From: Atriophallophorus winterbourni
Lineage: Eukaryota; Platyhelminthes; Trematoda; Plagiorchiida; Microphallidae
Assembly (NCBI GenBank): GCA_013407085.1
Contig: JACCGJ010015115.1
Span: 1 to 64,000 of the forward strand
DNA length: 64,000 nucleotides
Direction of reading: 5' to 3'
The notes under the pieces were generated by a model. It saw only the letters and a program-made list of their open reading frames with translations. It was not told where the DNA came from and made no database searches. The translations under genes and the position numbers were made by a program. Below are positions 21,118 through 31,839 of this stretch, in pieces; within the stretch, counting starts at the first letter, position 1; each line of letters opens with the position of its first letter.

Positions 21118-23982
21118 TTAAAAATTGCGCAGTATATTGAAAAAGTGGAGATCAAGGCGCTCCTTAAAAATGCTAAGAGAGGGGGCGGAAATAACTGATG
21201 GGGGTAGGGAGTTCCAGGTGCGAGGGACCCGAAGCGCGAAAAAATTGCTTCGGCATTCAAGTCGGCTGTACTGATGGGATAACTTGAGGTGGTGTCCGCG
21301 ATTCCCGGAAGGTGGGGCCAACGACAGCATCCCGCTGCACGGGTGTCCATCTTCCGTCAAAATGCGGTAAGTCAAAATCATATCGCCGCGAATGCGACGG
21401 TACTTGGTGGAGAAGAGATTAAGCACTTGGAGTCGAGCTTCGTAACTCGCGTAACGCAAACCCTTGACTAACTTTGTAGCTCGTCGTTGGGGCTGCTCCA
21501 TGATGTGTTGATCGCGCTTTAACCATGGATTCCAGACGGAAGCTGCATATTCCAAGTGTGGTCGAACATACGCATTTAATAGGTGCTTGAAAAGCCGGGG
21601 GTCAAACGAACCGAACGCTCTTCTGAGAAGTCCAACATTCCGGTTCGCCACGGTGGATGCCTGGGCGCACTGAGCAGAACAACCCAGATCGTCTTGCGTC
21701 AACACGCCGAGGTCTTTCTCCTGCTTGCAGAACTGTAAGCGAGTTCCACCTACAGAGTACACGGGATCTCCTCGCCGACGCACCAATAGTACGCGACATT
21801 TGTCGGTGTTGAACGGGAGATTATTACAAGCGGCCCAGCGCTCTAATGAGGTGAGGTCCGACTGTAGATCTCTGTTGTCCGTGGGTGAGCGGATGACGCG
21901 CCATAATTTTATATCATCGGCAAATAGAAGGAGTGGAGATGTCACATATTTTGTAATATCGTTGATAAACAACAAAAACAAACGCGGACCAAGAACGGAT
22001 CCTTGGGGTACGCCGCAGTAAACTGGGAAAGGTTCGGAGAGCTCATCCCTGACTCGTACACGCAGAGATCTGGGACCAAGAAATGCTGCCATCCATGTTA
22101 ACAGCGGAGGTCCTATTCCAATTGCTTTTAATTTCTCAAGGAGTATCGCATGATCAACTCTGTCGAACGCCTTGGAGAAGTCTAAATATATGACGTCTAC
22201 ACCATACCCTTCATCAGCGGCTTTGGTCCAATGGTCCTTGGCGAGTAGTAAGTTAGAAGTGCATGATCGACCCCGCCTAAAACCATGCTGCCCCGCTGTC
22301 AGTACATTCGAGCGCTCCATCACAGTCATAATGTGATCGGCGATAATCGATTCCATCACCTTCGAGAGGACAGGAAGCAACGTGACCGGGCGATAATTTG
22401 CTGGGTCACTGCGATTGCCACTTTTAAAAAGTGGGGTGATGATTCCGTCTTTCCAGCCATCTGGGACTTCGGAGGCATCCAATAAACGCTGGAAGTAGTG
22501 AGCTAGAGGTTCAGAAAGCTGATCGGCAACCGCCTGCAATGCTTTCGGTGTAATGCCGTCGATTCCCGGGGACGAGTTGGTGCGCAGTTGCAAAATTTTG
22601 TTTCGGACGGCCGAAGGGGTAAAATCAACACTTGAAATAAGAAAAGAGGATGAAAAAGGAGGAAGAGAGATATGAGGAGACACCGAAGATCCTTGAAATA
22701 TTGGCATATAATGTTCCTTCAAAGCATTTGCAGCTTCCTTTGTGGTAGTCGTGTTGCCGTGCTTGGTGGTAAGCGAAGGGATACCAGTACGAACTTTCTG
22801 TTTGTTGTTGATAAACTGGTAGAGTAACTTTTTATTATCTAAAAATTTAGCAGTGAGCTTAGTTTGGCTAGATAACTTGTCGTGACGCAGTAATGCTGTG
22901 CAATGATTTCGAAGCATACGGTATTGGTCCCAATCGGAGTGAGCTTGACTTACTCTAAAGTTTTGCCAGGCCTCGTTCCTGCGGTGTATCCACTTTCTGG
23001 TTCTGCTGCGGATGTATGACTTAGATCCTTTAGGTCTAGTCGGCACGGAAAATGAACAACGAGCTTGCAGTAATTGCCATCTAGTGACGAACTCGGACCA
23101 GGTGTCGGTAGACGAACCGATGTGCAAAAAATCGAAGTTATTTGCAGCTACAGTATCTTGGAAAGCTTTGTAGTCGGTGACGGTCCGAACAGGTACAATC
23201 TCGTCAACGGGATAGTCAGCGTAGCAAACGAAATTGAAATTCAAAACTACGTGGTCGCTTTTTCCAAGAGGAGATCCGTACGTCACTTCCTCAATCATTA
23301 ATTCTTCATTTGTTAGTATAAGATCGAGTCGAGAGGGTGTATCATTACCTCGAAACCGGGTTGGTTCGTGTACGTGATTATATAATGGATGGCTTACCAT
23401 TAGGTTCTCAATGCATGTTGCAAAAGTACTGCGTTCGGATGTGGCGGCAAGCTCGGTGATGTTGAAGTCACCTATTAGTAACGCGTGGGTATGCTTCAAT
23501 GATAAGGCGATACGTATGGATAACATCAGTTCTTGATCGAAGGTTAGCAGAGAATTTGGCGGACGATAGATAACGGCAACGAGAGCAGAGTCATTGTTTT
23601 TGAGCTGCATACGGCACCACAGTGAGTCTACGGAATACAGACGGGCATCACCTAGTAAATCACATCTAAGCGAAAATTTGTAGTAAAGGACAGCCCCGCC
23701 TCCTTTTGTAGGGCGATCATTTCTCAGAATCGACATAACGGGAAGAGCAATTTCGGCGTCAGATACGGCAGAAGATAACCACGTTTCAGTCAGGGCAATT
23801 AAATCGAAACTTCTAACAGCGTGCTGCATTCGAAGCTCAGAAAACTTGCTGAGTAGCCCCTGAACGTTGGTGTACAAGCATTGCAAACCTTCTCGTGATA
23901 GATAAGAAGCGTCGGTAGTATGAATTCCTACTGGGCCGATCCTGTATGGATCGGCTGGAAGACGTTTTTTGCTGTTGGACAA
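21118..23982 (-). CDS. CR1-like ORF2 protein: AP endonuclease + reverse transcriptase (element C)
   Basis: Uninterrupted frame of 954 codons counted from a TTG at 23982. No ATG occurs before about codon 52, which lies downstream of the endonuclease strand LQCLYTNVQGLL containing the catalytic Asn, so conventional initiation would remove an essential residue. Endonuclease motifs: ALTETWLSS, VAVIYRPPNS, LLIGDFNI, SRLDLIL, GKSDHVVL. RT motifs (about codons 470-740): NYRPVTLLPVLSK, YLDFSKAFDRVDH, CGVPQGSVLGPRLF, LFADDIKLW. A CR1-type C-terminal domain follows (RGHHLKLSHQ, WNSLPP). The protein would nick target DNA and prime cDNA synthesis from the element RNA. Entry is most simply explained by -1 frameshifting from ORF1 at 23964-23970. 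Confidence 0.93.
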   Translation of the reverse strand: MSNSKKRLPADPYRIGPVGIHTTDASYLSREGLQCLYTNVQGLLSKFSELRMQHAVRSFDLIALTETWLSSAVSDAEIALPVMSILRNDRPTKGGGAVLYYKFSLRCDLLGDARLYSVDSLWCRMQLKNNDSALVAVIYRPPNSLLTFDQELMLSIRIALSLKHTHALLIGDFNITELAATSERSTFATCIENLMVSHPLYNHVHEPTRFRGNDTPSRLDLILTNEELMIEEVTYGSPLGKSDHVVLNFNFVCYADYPVDEIVPVRTVTDYKAFQDTVAANNFDFLHIGSSTDTWSEFVTRWQLLQARCSFSVPTRPKGSKSYIRSRTRKWIHRRNEAWQNFRVSQAHSDWDQYRMLRNHCTALLRHDKLSSQTKLTAKFLDNKKLLYQFINNKQKVRTGIPSLTTKHGNTTTTKEAANALKEHYMPIFQGSSVSPHISLPPFSSSFLISSVDFTPSAVRNKILQLRTNSSPGIDGITPKALQAVADQLSEPLAHYFQRLLDASEVPDGWKDGIITPLFKSGNRSDPANYRPVTLLPVLSKVMESIIADHIMTVMERSNVLTAGQHGFRRGRSCTSNLLLAKDHWTKAADEGYGVDVIYLDFSKAFDRVDHAILLEKLKAIGIGPPLLTWMAAFLGPRSLRVRVRDELSEPFPVYCGVPQGSVLGPRLFLLFINDITKYVTSPLLLFADDIKLWRVIRSPTDNRDLQSDLTSLERWAACNNLPFNTDKCRVLLVRRRGDPVYSVGGTRLQFCKQEKDLGVLTQDDLGCSAQCAQASTVANRNVGLLRRAFGSFDPRLFKHLLNAYVRPHLEYAASVWNPWLKRDQHIMEQPQRRATKLVKGLRYASYEARLQVLNLFSTKYRRIRGDMILTYRILTEDGHPCSGMLSLAPPSGNRGHHLKLSHQYSRLECRSNFFALRVPRTWNSLPPSVISAPSLSIFKERLDLHFFNILRNF

Positions 23983-25256
23983 ATGATAGGGTGAACGGGT
24001 AGGGTCGGGAAGGGAGGGGGTGCTGTTTCGCGCGGTTTTTTAAAGTTCTGTCTGTCGATAGCTGAACGAAGCCGAATTTCAGAAGGTGCAAATTTTCTGA
24101 ATTGATACCAACTTTGCAGAGCATCTGATACCATTGCCTCAGATTGGAACGTGACTTTAAGTATACGGGGACCATCTCCTTTATAATTTGCAGACAAGGG
24201 TATGCGCTTCACGCCGGTAGTCAACGTGGAATTAACTTTGATTTGTTGCTGGATGAAGCGCCATTGTTCGCAGTCGTGAGTTGCATTTTTGTTATCCTCT
24301 AGGTCGTTTAGTTCCGGAACGCCGTGTACGAAAATGCTTTTCCGGTCGTTATCCAGCCTCCAATCGTAGTTTTTATCCTTTTTCGCTTGACGCTCCGCCC
24401 ACGAAACGTCGGGGAATATGCGAATAGTTGAAACGCCCCGTAGCGCGTGCGCGGAAAGCAATACAGATTCAGCATCTGCCACAGATTTCAATGTGATACG
24501 CAAGAGTCTGGGTTCCCCAATATGTGGTGACTTAGGGTTCCTAGTTAAACGAACGACGCTCTCGGGAGTTGCAGTAACTGATATGGACTGGCACAGGTGC
24601 TGCCATTGCTGAATATCTGCCGTCTGTCGCAACTTGAAACATGGGGAGGTGAGCTCGGGCACATTCGTGCAAATAACAGTAAGAGTCTGAACACCGCGGG
24701 GGTTAGTAGATTTAGAACGTTCATTGGGAACTTCGGATACGAATTTTTTAAGGTTGTTTAACATTTTTTTACATTTTTTTGCAACAGATTGCCAGTCGGT
24801 CTGTGGCAGTGATTCTCCGTCAATGCAATTTGTAGAAACGTCTGGGACTGTTAAACGGGCGTTCGTGCAGCGCTTCTTGGTGGAAGTGGTGCTTTCGCCA
24901 ATGTTATTAGACACCAGTGAAATCGATGGTTCCACGATCGAGTAACTTGCAGAGCGCACTCGTTCAGGTGGAATGGCCGTAATAGTTTGCAACTTTTCGC
25001 GAGCTAGTTTATCACGTCGATGTCGCGCGCAACAAGCGACACACAGAAAGTGTACACGGTCTGACTGGTGTTTTTGTATCACCTTGTACATTTCCAGGTT
25101 GAATTGTGCGCATTTCACGTGTTCCCACTTGTCGCATACGTCACACTGTAGGGCTTGATCGGATGGTAACACAATCTCGGTGCATTTGACGCATTTATCC
25201 GAAGAGGACATATTGATGGATGTGGAAGTAGTTGATTTCGAAGTTTTGCGAGTCAT
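23928..25256 (-). CDS. CR1-like ORF1 protein with PHD-like zinc finger (element C)
   Basis: 442 residues from ATG 25254-25256 to a TAG at 23928. The N-terminus (residues 18-75) holds CVKC, CDVC, WEHVKC and a closing CVACC cluster, a PHD-like finger shared with the ORF1 of element A. The C-terminal third contains the block NYKGDGPRILKVTF, also found in the decayed ORF1 fragments at 33860-34333 and 40427-40711, suggesting a conserved nucleic-acid binding core. The last 14 codons overlap ORF2. Codons 430-431 (AAA AAC) form part of a slippery heptamer, so a fraction of ribosomes may produce an ORF1-ORF2 fusion. Confidence 0.9.
   Translation of the reverse strand: MTRKTSKSTTSTSINMSSSDKCVKCTEIVLPSDQALQCDVCDKWEHVKCAQFNLEMYKVIQKHQSDRVHFLCVACCARHRRDKLAREKLQTITAIPPERVRSASYSIVEPSISLVSNNIGESTTSTKKRCTNARLTVPDVSTNCIDGESLPQTDWQSVAKKCKKMLNNLKKFVSEVPNERSKSTNPRGVQTLTVICTNVPELTSPCFKLRQTADIQQWQHLCQSISVTATPESVVRLTRNPKSPHIGEPRLLRITLKSVADAESVLLSAHALRGVSTIRIFPDVSWAERQAKKDKNYDWRLDNDRKSIFVHGVPELNDLEDNKNATHDCEQWRFIQQQIKVNSTLTTGVKRIPLSANYKGDGPRILKVTFQSEAMVSDALQSWYQFRKFAPSEIRLRSAIDRQNFKKPRETAPPPFPTLPVHPIICPTAKNVFQPIHTGSAQ
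23935..23970 (-). promoter_or_regulatory. Putative -1 ribosomal frameshift signal (slippery site + hairpin), element C
   Basis: On the minus strand the heptamer A AAA AAC (23970 to 23964) lies in phase with ORF1 codons AAA AAC. It is followed by an 8-nt spacer (GTCTTCCA) and a perfect 8-bp stem, GCCGATCC / GGATCGGC, with loop ATACA (23955-23935). A one-base slip back enters the ORF2 frame, which is open from here for the whole endonuclease-RT. The ORF1 stop lies 34 nt after the heptamer. All elements of a canonical frameshift signal are present. Confidence 0.85.
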
Positions 25257-26480
25257 TTAAGCGAAAATAGATAGATGTAAGCAAAATAAATCTTTAACAG
25301 CAGACGTGTGTGAAGAATTCGTATCGCGCGCCAATCGATCAGAAGGTGAATGCGGACAAGACAGTGGTCATGCGCATAAACTCCGATGACACTGGTGGTG
25401 AATACTTTAATGGAGGTAAGCCTATTAGAGCGGTGACGGTCGAAAAAGACTTAGGGATTCTGGTTATGGATTCCTTGAAGTCGAAGGCTGACACTTGTCG
25501 GATAATAGGCAGTGCTACCAGGATGCTCTGGGCGATTCGGCGTTCCTTTGCGTCCATTACCCCGCAAATGTTCCAGACACTTTTCTCTGTGTACATTCGT
25601 CCTCTGTTGGAATATGGGCTACCTGTTGCATTTCCTCAGTCCAAAGGCGAATGCGACTCTTTGGAGAGGGTACAAAGGAGGGGCACTAAGATGGTTTGTG
25701 GAATGCGCCAACTGGCGTACGAGGATAGGAGGAGCTTGCTGAAACTCTACCCCCTAGAGCTTCGAAGGGAAAGATATGACCTGCTCCTGACACGCCGTAT
25801 TCTTCTCGGTCAATATGGAGACGAGTTCCTCCAGTACTTCCGATTAGTAGGTGAGTCGAGGACTCGTGGACATGACTTTAAGTTGCAGAAGCCTAGAAGG
25901 CTGAAGCTGAGTAATGCGAGCACGCTATCCACGCGGGTGGTGAACACTTGGAACTCTCTACCGAAAGAGCTCCTGTCTCTACCATCTGAACAGCTATTCA
26001 AAAGCGCGTTGGATCAGCATTTGTTGAGACGGATGGACTTGATCCCCGGAGTGATATAGTGGTGTTCCTCTACTCTCAGGGTTTGCCTTGTCAGCAGAAG
26101 TCACCCATGTCTATTACTGTGATGAAGCTCAAACGGGATTTTATCCATTCTGCTTTCGATTCAGAAGAAGAAGAAGAAGACTATTGACTATTGATTGACC
26201 AGTGAACAAAACAGAACGAGAACGCGCGCGGAAAAAGTATATAATGATATTCATTGATTGAAACAAGCATCGATAGAAATGAAAAATACATTTGAGAAGA
26301 AAATGGAATTATAAAATGCTACAATACTCCCCCCTAAAGCGTGAATCAACGGATGAACGCTCGATACACTGTACATACTCAGTCTTGCAGAAAACCTCCC
26401 TCTACGGCCGATACGTGTTTCACGTGGTGAAGTGTTACATGCAGCGGGTGGTTGCCGATTTGTGAGATCATCACTGCTCA

Positions 26481-27374
26481 TCATAGGTTGTGTGGGTGGA
26501 GTGAAAGGAGTAGCTTCTTTAAAACATTTTGTTCGACGTAATCATGTTTCATGCGATCGATGCTTACTTTGTCTTTGATGCCGATGCGTAGCAGAATGAA
26601 AAAATTCTCTTTGCGTTCCATTACTTTGAATCGTCCTTCGAACGAAGTTTGCAAGGGCTTTCCAACGGCATCGCCTGGAACCAAAACGTATGGACAACTC
26701 TTGAGGTCATTGTGGATAAATGATGGACGTTCGGCAACACGTGTGGGTACGGGCTTGAAGGACGGAAAGTGTTGTCTTAGTCTCGAGCTGTAGGATGCTG
26801 GCTGAACTTCGCCGGTAATGCGTGTGTCAAGTATTATCTCACCACGCAATCTCAGTGTGGTGCCAAATACCAACTCTGAGGGACAAAAACCGATGTCTTC
26901 TTTAACGGTGTTTCGAACATCGAGAATTACGGAAAGAAGACGTTCAAACCATTCTGTTCCCGAACAAGCGGTGAGTGCAGCCTTCAATTCACGATGGAAA
27001 CGTTCAACTAGTTCATTAGCTGCATGATGGTATGCAGTGGTACGCAGATGATCAGATTCTAATACGCAGCTTAGTTCGCGGAACAAAGGACTTGTGAATT
27101 GTGATCCTCTGTCGGTAGTAATGGTAGCAGGCACATCAAAGACGGAGATCCAAAGATGGACGAATGTTCGTGCGATAATATTATTACAGGTATAGGAACT
27201 GCTTTGGTCAATACTGGTCAGGATATAGCTATACATTCGGGAAACTTGTAAGGAAATCACGATGTCCAAATGGACATGCTTGAATCGACCGTCAGGTGAA
27301 GTAAACGTACTCAAAATGGAACGTGTGTGTCGGTAGATTTGCTGATCTGGCAAGTCACACAGTGTTTTGCCCAT
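26481..27374 (-). pseudogene. Gypsy H integrase remnant
   Basis: Long open stretch covering the integrase catalytic core and C-terminal region: [30 protein letters not shown] (DDE triad context), LVFGTTLRLRGE and an SH3-like tail with SIDRMK. It matches CsRn1/Boudicca-type trematode Gypsy integrases in style. It lacks a connected N-terminal RT, hence a remnant. Confidence 0.85.
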
Positions 27375-27910
27375 TAACGAAATTCGTGTAGTATGTTGTG
27401 CCAGATGAAACGATGTGTTATGAGTTTAACCGTGGAGCGAATGCTCGGATGCGACAGTCAATGAAAGTGATCTAAAATCTTCCGGCAATATATTTTCGGA
27501 ACGAAAGGTCTCGATATATCACAGTGGATTTCACAATTGAGCAGCGGCAAAAGAGCCAATGTGAGTGATTTATTGGCAACGATTTCGGAAAATTCAGTGC
27601 CGTTTTCTTGATGACTGGCCAGTTCTAGGAGGTCGAGTACTGGGTTGTTACGGTCACAATCGATTTGTAAAATATCTGAGGTTAACTGCGCTATAAAGAT
27701 TTGTTAACGAATTTCTCTTGGGGAGTGACGGTCTGTCGGAGAACGGAAGGCATAAACGATTGGCTTGTGATCGATGAACACGGTAGAGGTGCTTCGTCCA
27801 AGTCGGTGACGGAAGTGTTGTGATATCTAGGTGAATGGCGAAGAGTTCGCGTCCAAAAGTCCTATAAATTGTCTGGTCTGGTTGAGAAAAGGGACAGTGG
27901 ATTTCTCGGT

Positions 27911-28198
27911 TTATTTCTTGTTGCAGTACAGCTCCGAGTGCAGCTTGTGACGCGTCGGTTTCCGAACTAAAGGCGCGTTTTCATCAGTTTTCAAGCGACT
28001 TAGAGCGAAAGCATTGCTCAAAACTTCTTCAACCTCTACAAATGCAGATTCTACTGCAGTTGTAGATGACATCTTTCTACAATTACCATTGGGTATATCG
28101 GTGACCGGTTGAATTATTTTAGCGGCGTGTGGAATAAATCGCCTATAATAATTAACGACGCCTAGAAAACGGCGTAAGCTCTTGATTGATCGTGACAT
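27911..28198 (-). pseudogene. Gypsy H RT connection / RNase H remnant
   Basis: Contains LRRFLGVVNYYRRFIPHAAKI, the hallmark at the end of Gypsy RT, then a degraded RNase H start. The stretch between this and the integrase (27380-27900) is in broken frames of the same pol gene. Confidence 0.8.
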
Positions 28199-28533
28199 TG
28201 GCTACTACACGATAGATCGTCTTTCCCTTTAGCGGGTTTGTTTCATTGCTGTCAATCATCGGGCCAAGAAAAGCAATAGTAGAATTGCCAAAAAGCATAT
28301 GTCGGGATTGTGTTACAAGGGCACGCTCCTAACGGATAAAACAAGTCTGATTACCTGATCGACCAAAGTTCTCAACTCAGAGAAATTGCTGTTGAGTAAG
28401 CCATGTTGTATCTTGGCCACTGACACCATCTTCCCTAAATTCAAATTGTCAGATTCGCACATGACAACCAACTTCCGTCGTTCCCACTATGCACTTTTCC
28501 ACGATTACGGTGTAACCTCACACGTTCGCTCTA

Positions 28534-28775
28534 TTGTTACCATATAAATACAAACCAGGTCCACGGTCCAAATGCACACACTGGGCGCATAATCTAATCC
28601 TTGCAAATTTATATGCTGTAGGCATTACTGGAAACCTACTTTCGTGGTTTAAATCTTTTCTCATTGGTGGCACATTCTCTGAGCTCCATATAAATGGAGC
28701 TTATTGTAAACAGTATCAAGATGAGCTTGTGACAACGACCGGTTTTTCCCCAGTAGAAAGTTCTGTCATGTTTAA
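28534..28775 (+). pseudogene. LINE RT fragment (J-like)
   Basis: Reads VGITGNLLSWFKSFL then a variable strand and HINGAY, matching the RT segment just before the GVPQGSVLG motif of LINE J (LGIHGPLLSWFRSFL). Short and truncated at both ends. Confidence 0.6.
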
Positions 28776-28779
28776 TTAA

Positions 28780-29155
28780 CTTAAACGTGGATTCTTTAGC
28801 AGTGAAACAGTTGAAATATCAAGCGAAATATCGTCGCGTTGCTGATCGCCATTCAAATTCAATCAAGATTAAGAAGTATGCATCATGCGGAAGATTTCAC
28901 TAACGCCATACTTGCCAATTCATTCAGGCCACATATCATAAGTGCGGAAAAAATGTCAAATCAAATCTGTTTGTCGAACTCCTAAAACATACTGGACTGA
29001 TTTAAGAAATGCAACGTTAGCGATATTTGTGATGAATTTAAATCATTATCTCTCGCAGTGACACCTTGCAATTCTACCAATAATCGGTAAACTATTTATT
29101 GTGTTTCTAGTGGCGCATCGTTAGATTTTATTCTAAATACGGAGAGCGTTCAGTC
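28780..29155. other. No recognisable feature
   Basis: AT-rich sequence without an open frame of note. I see no repeat or RNA motif. Confidence 0.5.
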
Positions 29156-29159
29156 GCTC

Positions 29160-29590
29160 ATTATCCAGAGAGATGTAAATCAGTTTGCTTCTCATGCGAA
29201 ACTCCAACCTTCTAGTCTCACAATGGAAGGCATCACGGGACATCGTATTCCTATTGTTGGATAGTGTATGATTTCCATCTGAAATGAAAATAATACTGCT
29301 GCCTGTCCATTGAATGTTATTAAAACTGGCCCATCTATTCTCGGTTTGAAAGCAATGCAAGCTTTAAAAGTTAGTCTATCTCTTTTGACATCGTCTGAGG
29401 ATACACCGGAGTTAAAGGATCTGATAATAAAAAGTTCGAAAGCAACAGGTGGAATGCGAATTCCTCCAATTTCTCTTGAAGTAGAAGGAAAACCTGTGTT
29501 TCTCAAACGCAGTCTTATCCCATATGGACACCCCTTGATACTGTCCCTCATAGGTCATTATTATCAAAACTTGAATCATATGGCTTAGTA
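29160..29590 (+). pseudogene. Gypsy protease-RT junction remnant
   Basis: Plus-strand translation includes MEGITGHRIPIVG and GPSILGLKAMQAL (protease region), then VEGKPVFLKRSLIPYGH, which matches the start of Gypsy RT domains (K02A2.6-like lineage). Broken by frame changes. Confidence 0.65.
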
Positions 29591-31265
29591 CAAAGATCTC
29601 GTAATTGAGTAAGGAACAATTTCTTTTTGACTAAATATGCTAAAATACATGAATTCTCTTCCAATATATAAGACCCGACTAATCTTTACAAGAATTTGAA
29701 TCACATCTAGCTTTATTTCTTACCATAAAAATACGCGATTTACTTAACTCAGGTTTTCTAACTGATGATCTATATAATGATGGCATACCTGGATATTGAA
29801 TTAATTTTCACAACTTTTGTAAAAACACCCATTCGCTTTCGAGTATTTACTTTTCAGAATAACTTTTTAATTGGCACATAAATAAACTGGTCTACAGGAG
29901 ACCTCGGCCGGACATGAACATATTTCATATTCAGGATAGAGAATTCTATATTAAACAATCAAAATAAAAAAATTATAGGAAAATTCACAACACATAACAT
30001 CACGCATCTTTGATGAACAATATCCATTACACATCATAGCTCACCAAAACATTTTTCTTTCACGCAATGAATGATCTGCGTGTTCAATTTCCTGTAAATC
30101 GTTTATTGTCGTAGCCGATAGTCCTGTAAAATATGGTGACTCTGAAATCCGTACTCGAATCAATTATATTCTCAATTTTTGAAAACGACATGCCGAATAT
30201 CAACAAGTATATAACCGAACTCTTTTCCAAACTTATAAATGTGGCCGAAGTTTAATAGTCAGGAAGATTTTCAATTGCTCTAGAAGAATCTAGATAACCT
30301 CCACGCTTGATGACAAAAAACGCCAATGCATCAATTTTCAAAAATTCACATGTTGAACCTAGCTTAATGTTTGCCATTTGGTACGCACAGGCTCCCCGGA
30401 CAACAGAACAAAAGGAATTGCGACTGTTGATAAGTAACATACCAGGTATGTCAAGAAACTGCAATTCATTTTCCTAGAAAAAATGATAGAAATGTTCGTT
30501 TCACAGGATAATATTCGTAAAATTGATACGTACATAGACCACATGATACAATAAGATGTACAAACATGTTCGCCATTGCATAATAATGTAGTGATCGAGC
30601 GATTCAGATGCAAACCATATAATGAGCAAAACGCAAACTTGATGTTTTTATAATTCACGTCGTCGTCTATGATGACATTTATGAAGGCTAACAATCTTTT
30701 AAATACCGCAAATCACTTTTGACAATAATTATGTATTCTGCGTGGCTGGCATAAGAAAAAGCTCACACTTTGAACTTGATTGTTCTTCACTTACTACACA
30801 ACCTTTGACGACGTTTTTGCCTTGCGAAATGTTTTTACTTGGAATAATATAACCAATTGTATTGTAAACTCCCTAAAACAAATTAGGTTCAAGTGAAATC
30901 TTGATGCCTTTTTTGTCAGTTAAACCGTGCGTCCAAGAAAACTAAACGTTCTCGCCATATGGATCTATATATGTCACTGCACTGTGTAAACGAGAACAAT
31001 TACTGCCTTTTGGATTTTTACCATATTTTTGAAATGCCCATTAGGAAACCAAACCCTGTTTTGCTCGTTATATTATTCATAGTTCCCATATTATTATATG
31101 GATTTTCGTAAACATAAATGCATTGTAGACTACTAAGATTGCAATAAATTGAATAAATCTGAACACTATTATCTGACAAGTTTCTCACGGCGTTAAACGA
31201 CTTGGCGAAAGAGTTGTATATATGTAATAGCATTTATCATCTGGAAATTTTCGAAGTTTTTAGAA
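29591..31265. other. No recognisable gene
   Basis: About 1.7 kb of AT-rich sequence with only short chance frames on both strands. Probably eroded repeat sequence, but I cannot assign it. Confidence 0.5.
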
Positions 31266-31269
31266 AAAG

Positions 31270-31690
31270 TCAATCACCGTTTGCAACTGCACAATGTAAT
31301 ACGTTTTTATGAAACAGCTGTTTTATGTGACAACTGCCTACCATTTCTGGATGTAAACGTGCGAAGAATGGAAACAAAAAACCTCGAAACAAGCATATAC
31401 AGGAAAGGAACACACACGGATCAAATTTTGAACTATAAAAGCAAGCACCCGGCAACCCACAAGCGAAGCTGCGTCTGAACACTGTTCAACCGCGCAAAAA
31501 CACACTGCAGTACCGAGGAACTCAAGAAAGAAGAGGAAAAGTATTTATTCAAACTCTTCCGGAAGAATGTATACCCAAAGGATTTCATCATTCGCAACAT
31601 GGACTCGACAACCCAAACGCATGTGAACAACACGAACACGGTAAGGTTAACACTACCCTATATACAACATGCATGTGCGACCGCAAAGTA
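31270..31690 (+). pseudogene. Penelope-like element RT C-terminal remnant
   Basis: Translation across two frames gives LPFLDVNVRR, then SIYRKGTHTDQILNYKSKHP and HKRSC, followed by EEEKYLFKLFRKN-like residues. LPFLDV and IYRKxTHTD with a following HP are diagnostic of the Penelope-like element RT thumb region. Frameshifted near 31477 and lacking the endonuclease. Confidence 0.75.
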
Positions 31691-31839
31691 AATAATTTTA
31701 TCTGCATGATAGTTCTTCAGATCTTGTCTAATACGATACCAATTCTTGAATGGTAATCATTTCCATGATAATACGATATTACGGCGGATCCGAGTTCCAG
31801 GAAATTTGACCCTAATTATTGAGATATTTATAACGTATT

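Larger units (their letters stand above)
20821..25348 (-). mobile_element. Full-length CR1-like element C, apparently intact
   Basis: Complete architecture on the minus strand: 5' UTR of about 90 nt (25257-25348), ORF1 (442 aa), ORF2 in the -1 frame (about 950 aa), a 3' UTR of nearly 300 nt and a TATTGAC repeat tail (20821-20840). Both ORFs are free of stops and frameshifts. It is nested in copy B. Copies G and E1 belong to the same family. It is the best candidate for a recently active element in this window. Confidence 0.93.
18771..26059 (+). pseudogene. CR1-like ORF2, copy B, deleted and interrupted
   Basis: Endonuclease with intact catalytic motifs (YFNARS, VTETWLS, MGDFNAP, SILDLVF, GCSDHAT), in one frame up to 20321. 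There it has a net deletion of about 55 bp relative to A, which shifts the frame ahead of the RT palm. RT continues 20326-20820 (FIDFSKAFDRVPH, FADDLKLW), is cut by element C, and resumes at about 25349-26059 with the complete C-terminus (WNSLPKELL to a stop at 26057-26059). It serves as the undamaged reference for most of element A. Confidence 0.9.
17893..26183 (+). mobile_element. CR1-like copy B (A family), split by element C
   Basis: 5'-truncated relative of element A: ORF1 from within the zinc-finger region, ORF2, and a 3' UTR ending in a GAA repeat (26160-26180). It is interrupted at 20820 by the 4.5-kb minus-strand element C and resumes at about 25349. AATG occurs at both junctions (20818-20821, 25349-25352). 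Confidence 0.9.
26205..28330 (-). mobile_element. Decayed Ty3/Gypsy element H
   Basis: Minus-strand remnants of pol, with a purine-rich tract (complement of the CCCCCC run at 26330-26336) directly before what looks like the start of the 3' LTR (complement of about 26205-26326). The same arrangement occurs in Gypsy L at 59459. Integrase and RT/RNase H scraps are listed separately. No clear 5' LTR was found. Confidence 0.7.

Noticed and set aside
21289..25158. Several plus-strand open frames over element C
   Set aside because: Antisense shadows of ORF1 and ORF2, which carry all the recognisable motifs.
28331..28533. Possible 5' LTR of Gypsy H
   Set aside because: No convincing match to the presumed 3' LTR at 26205-26326 could be seen.
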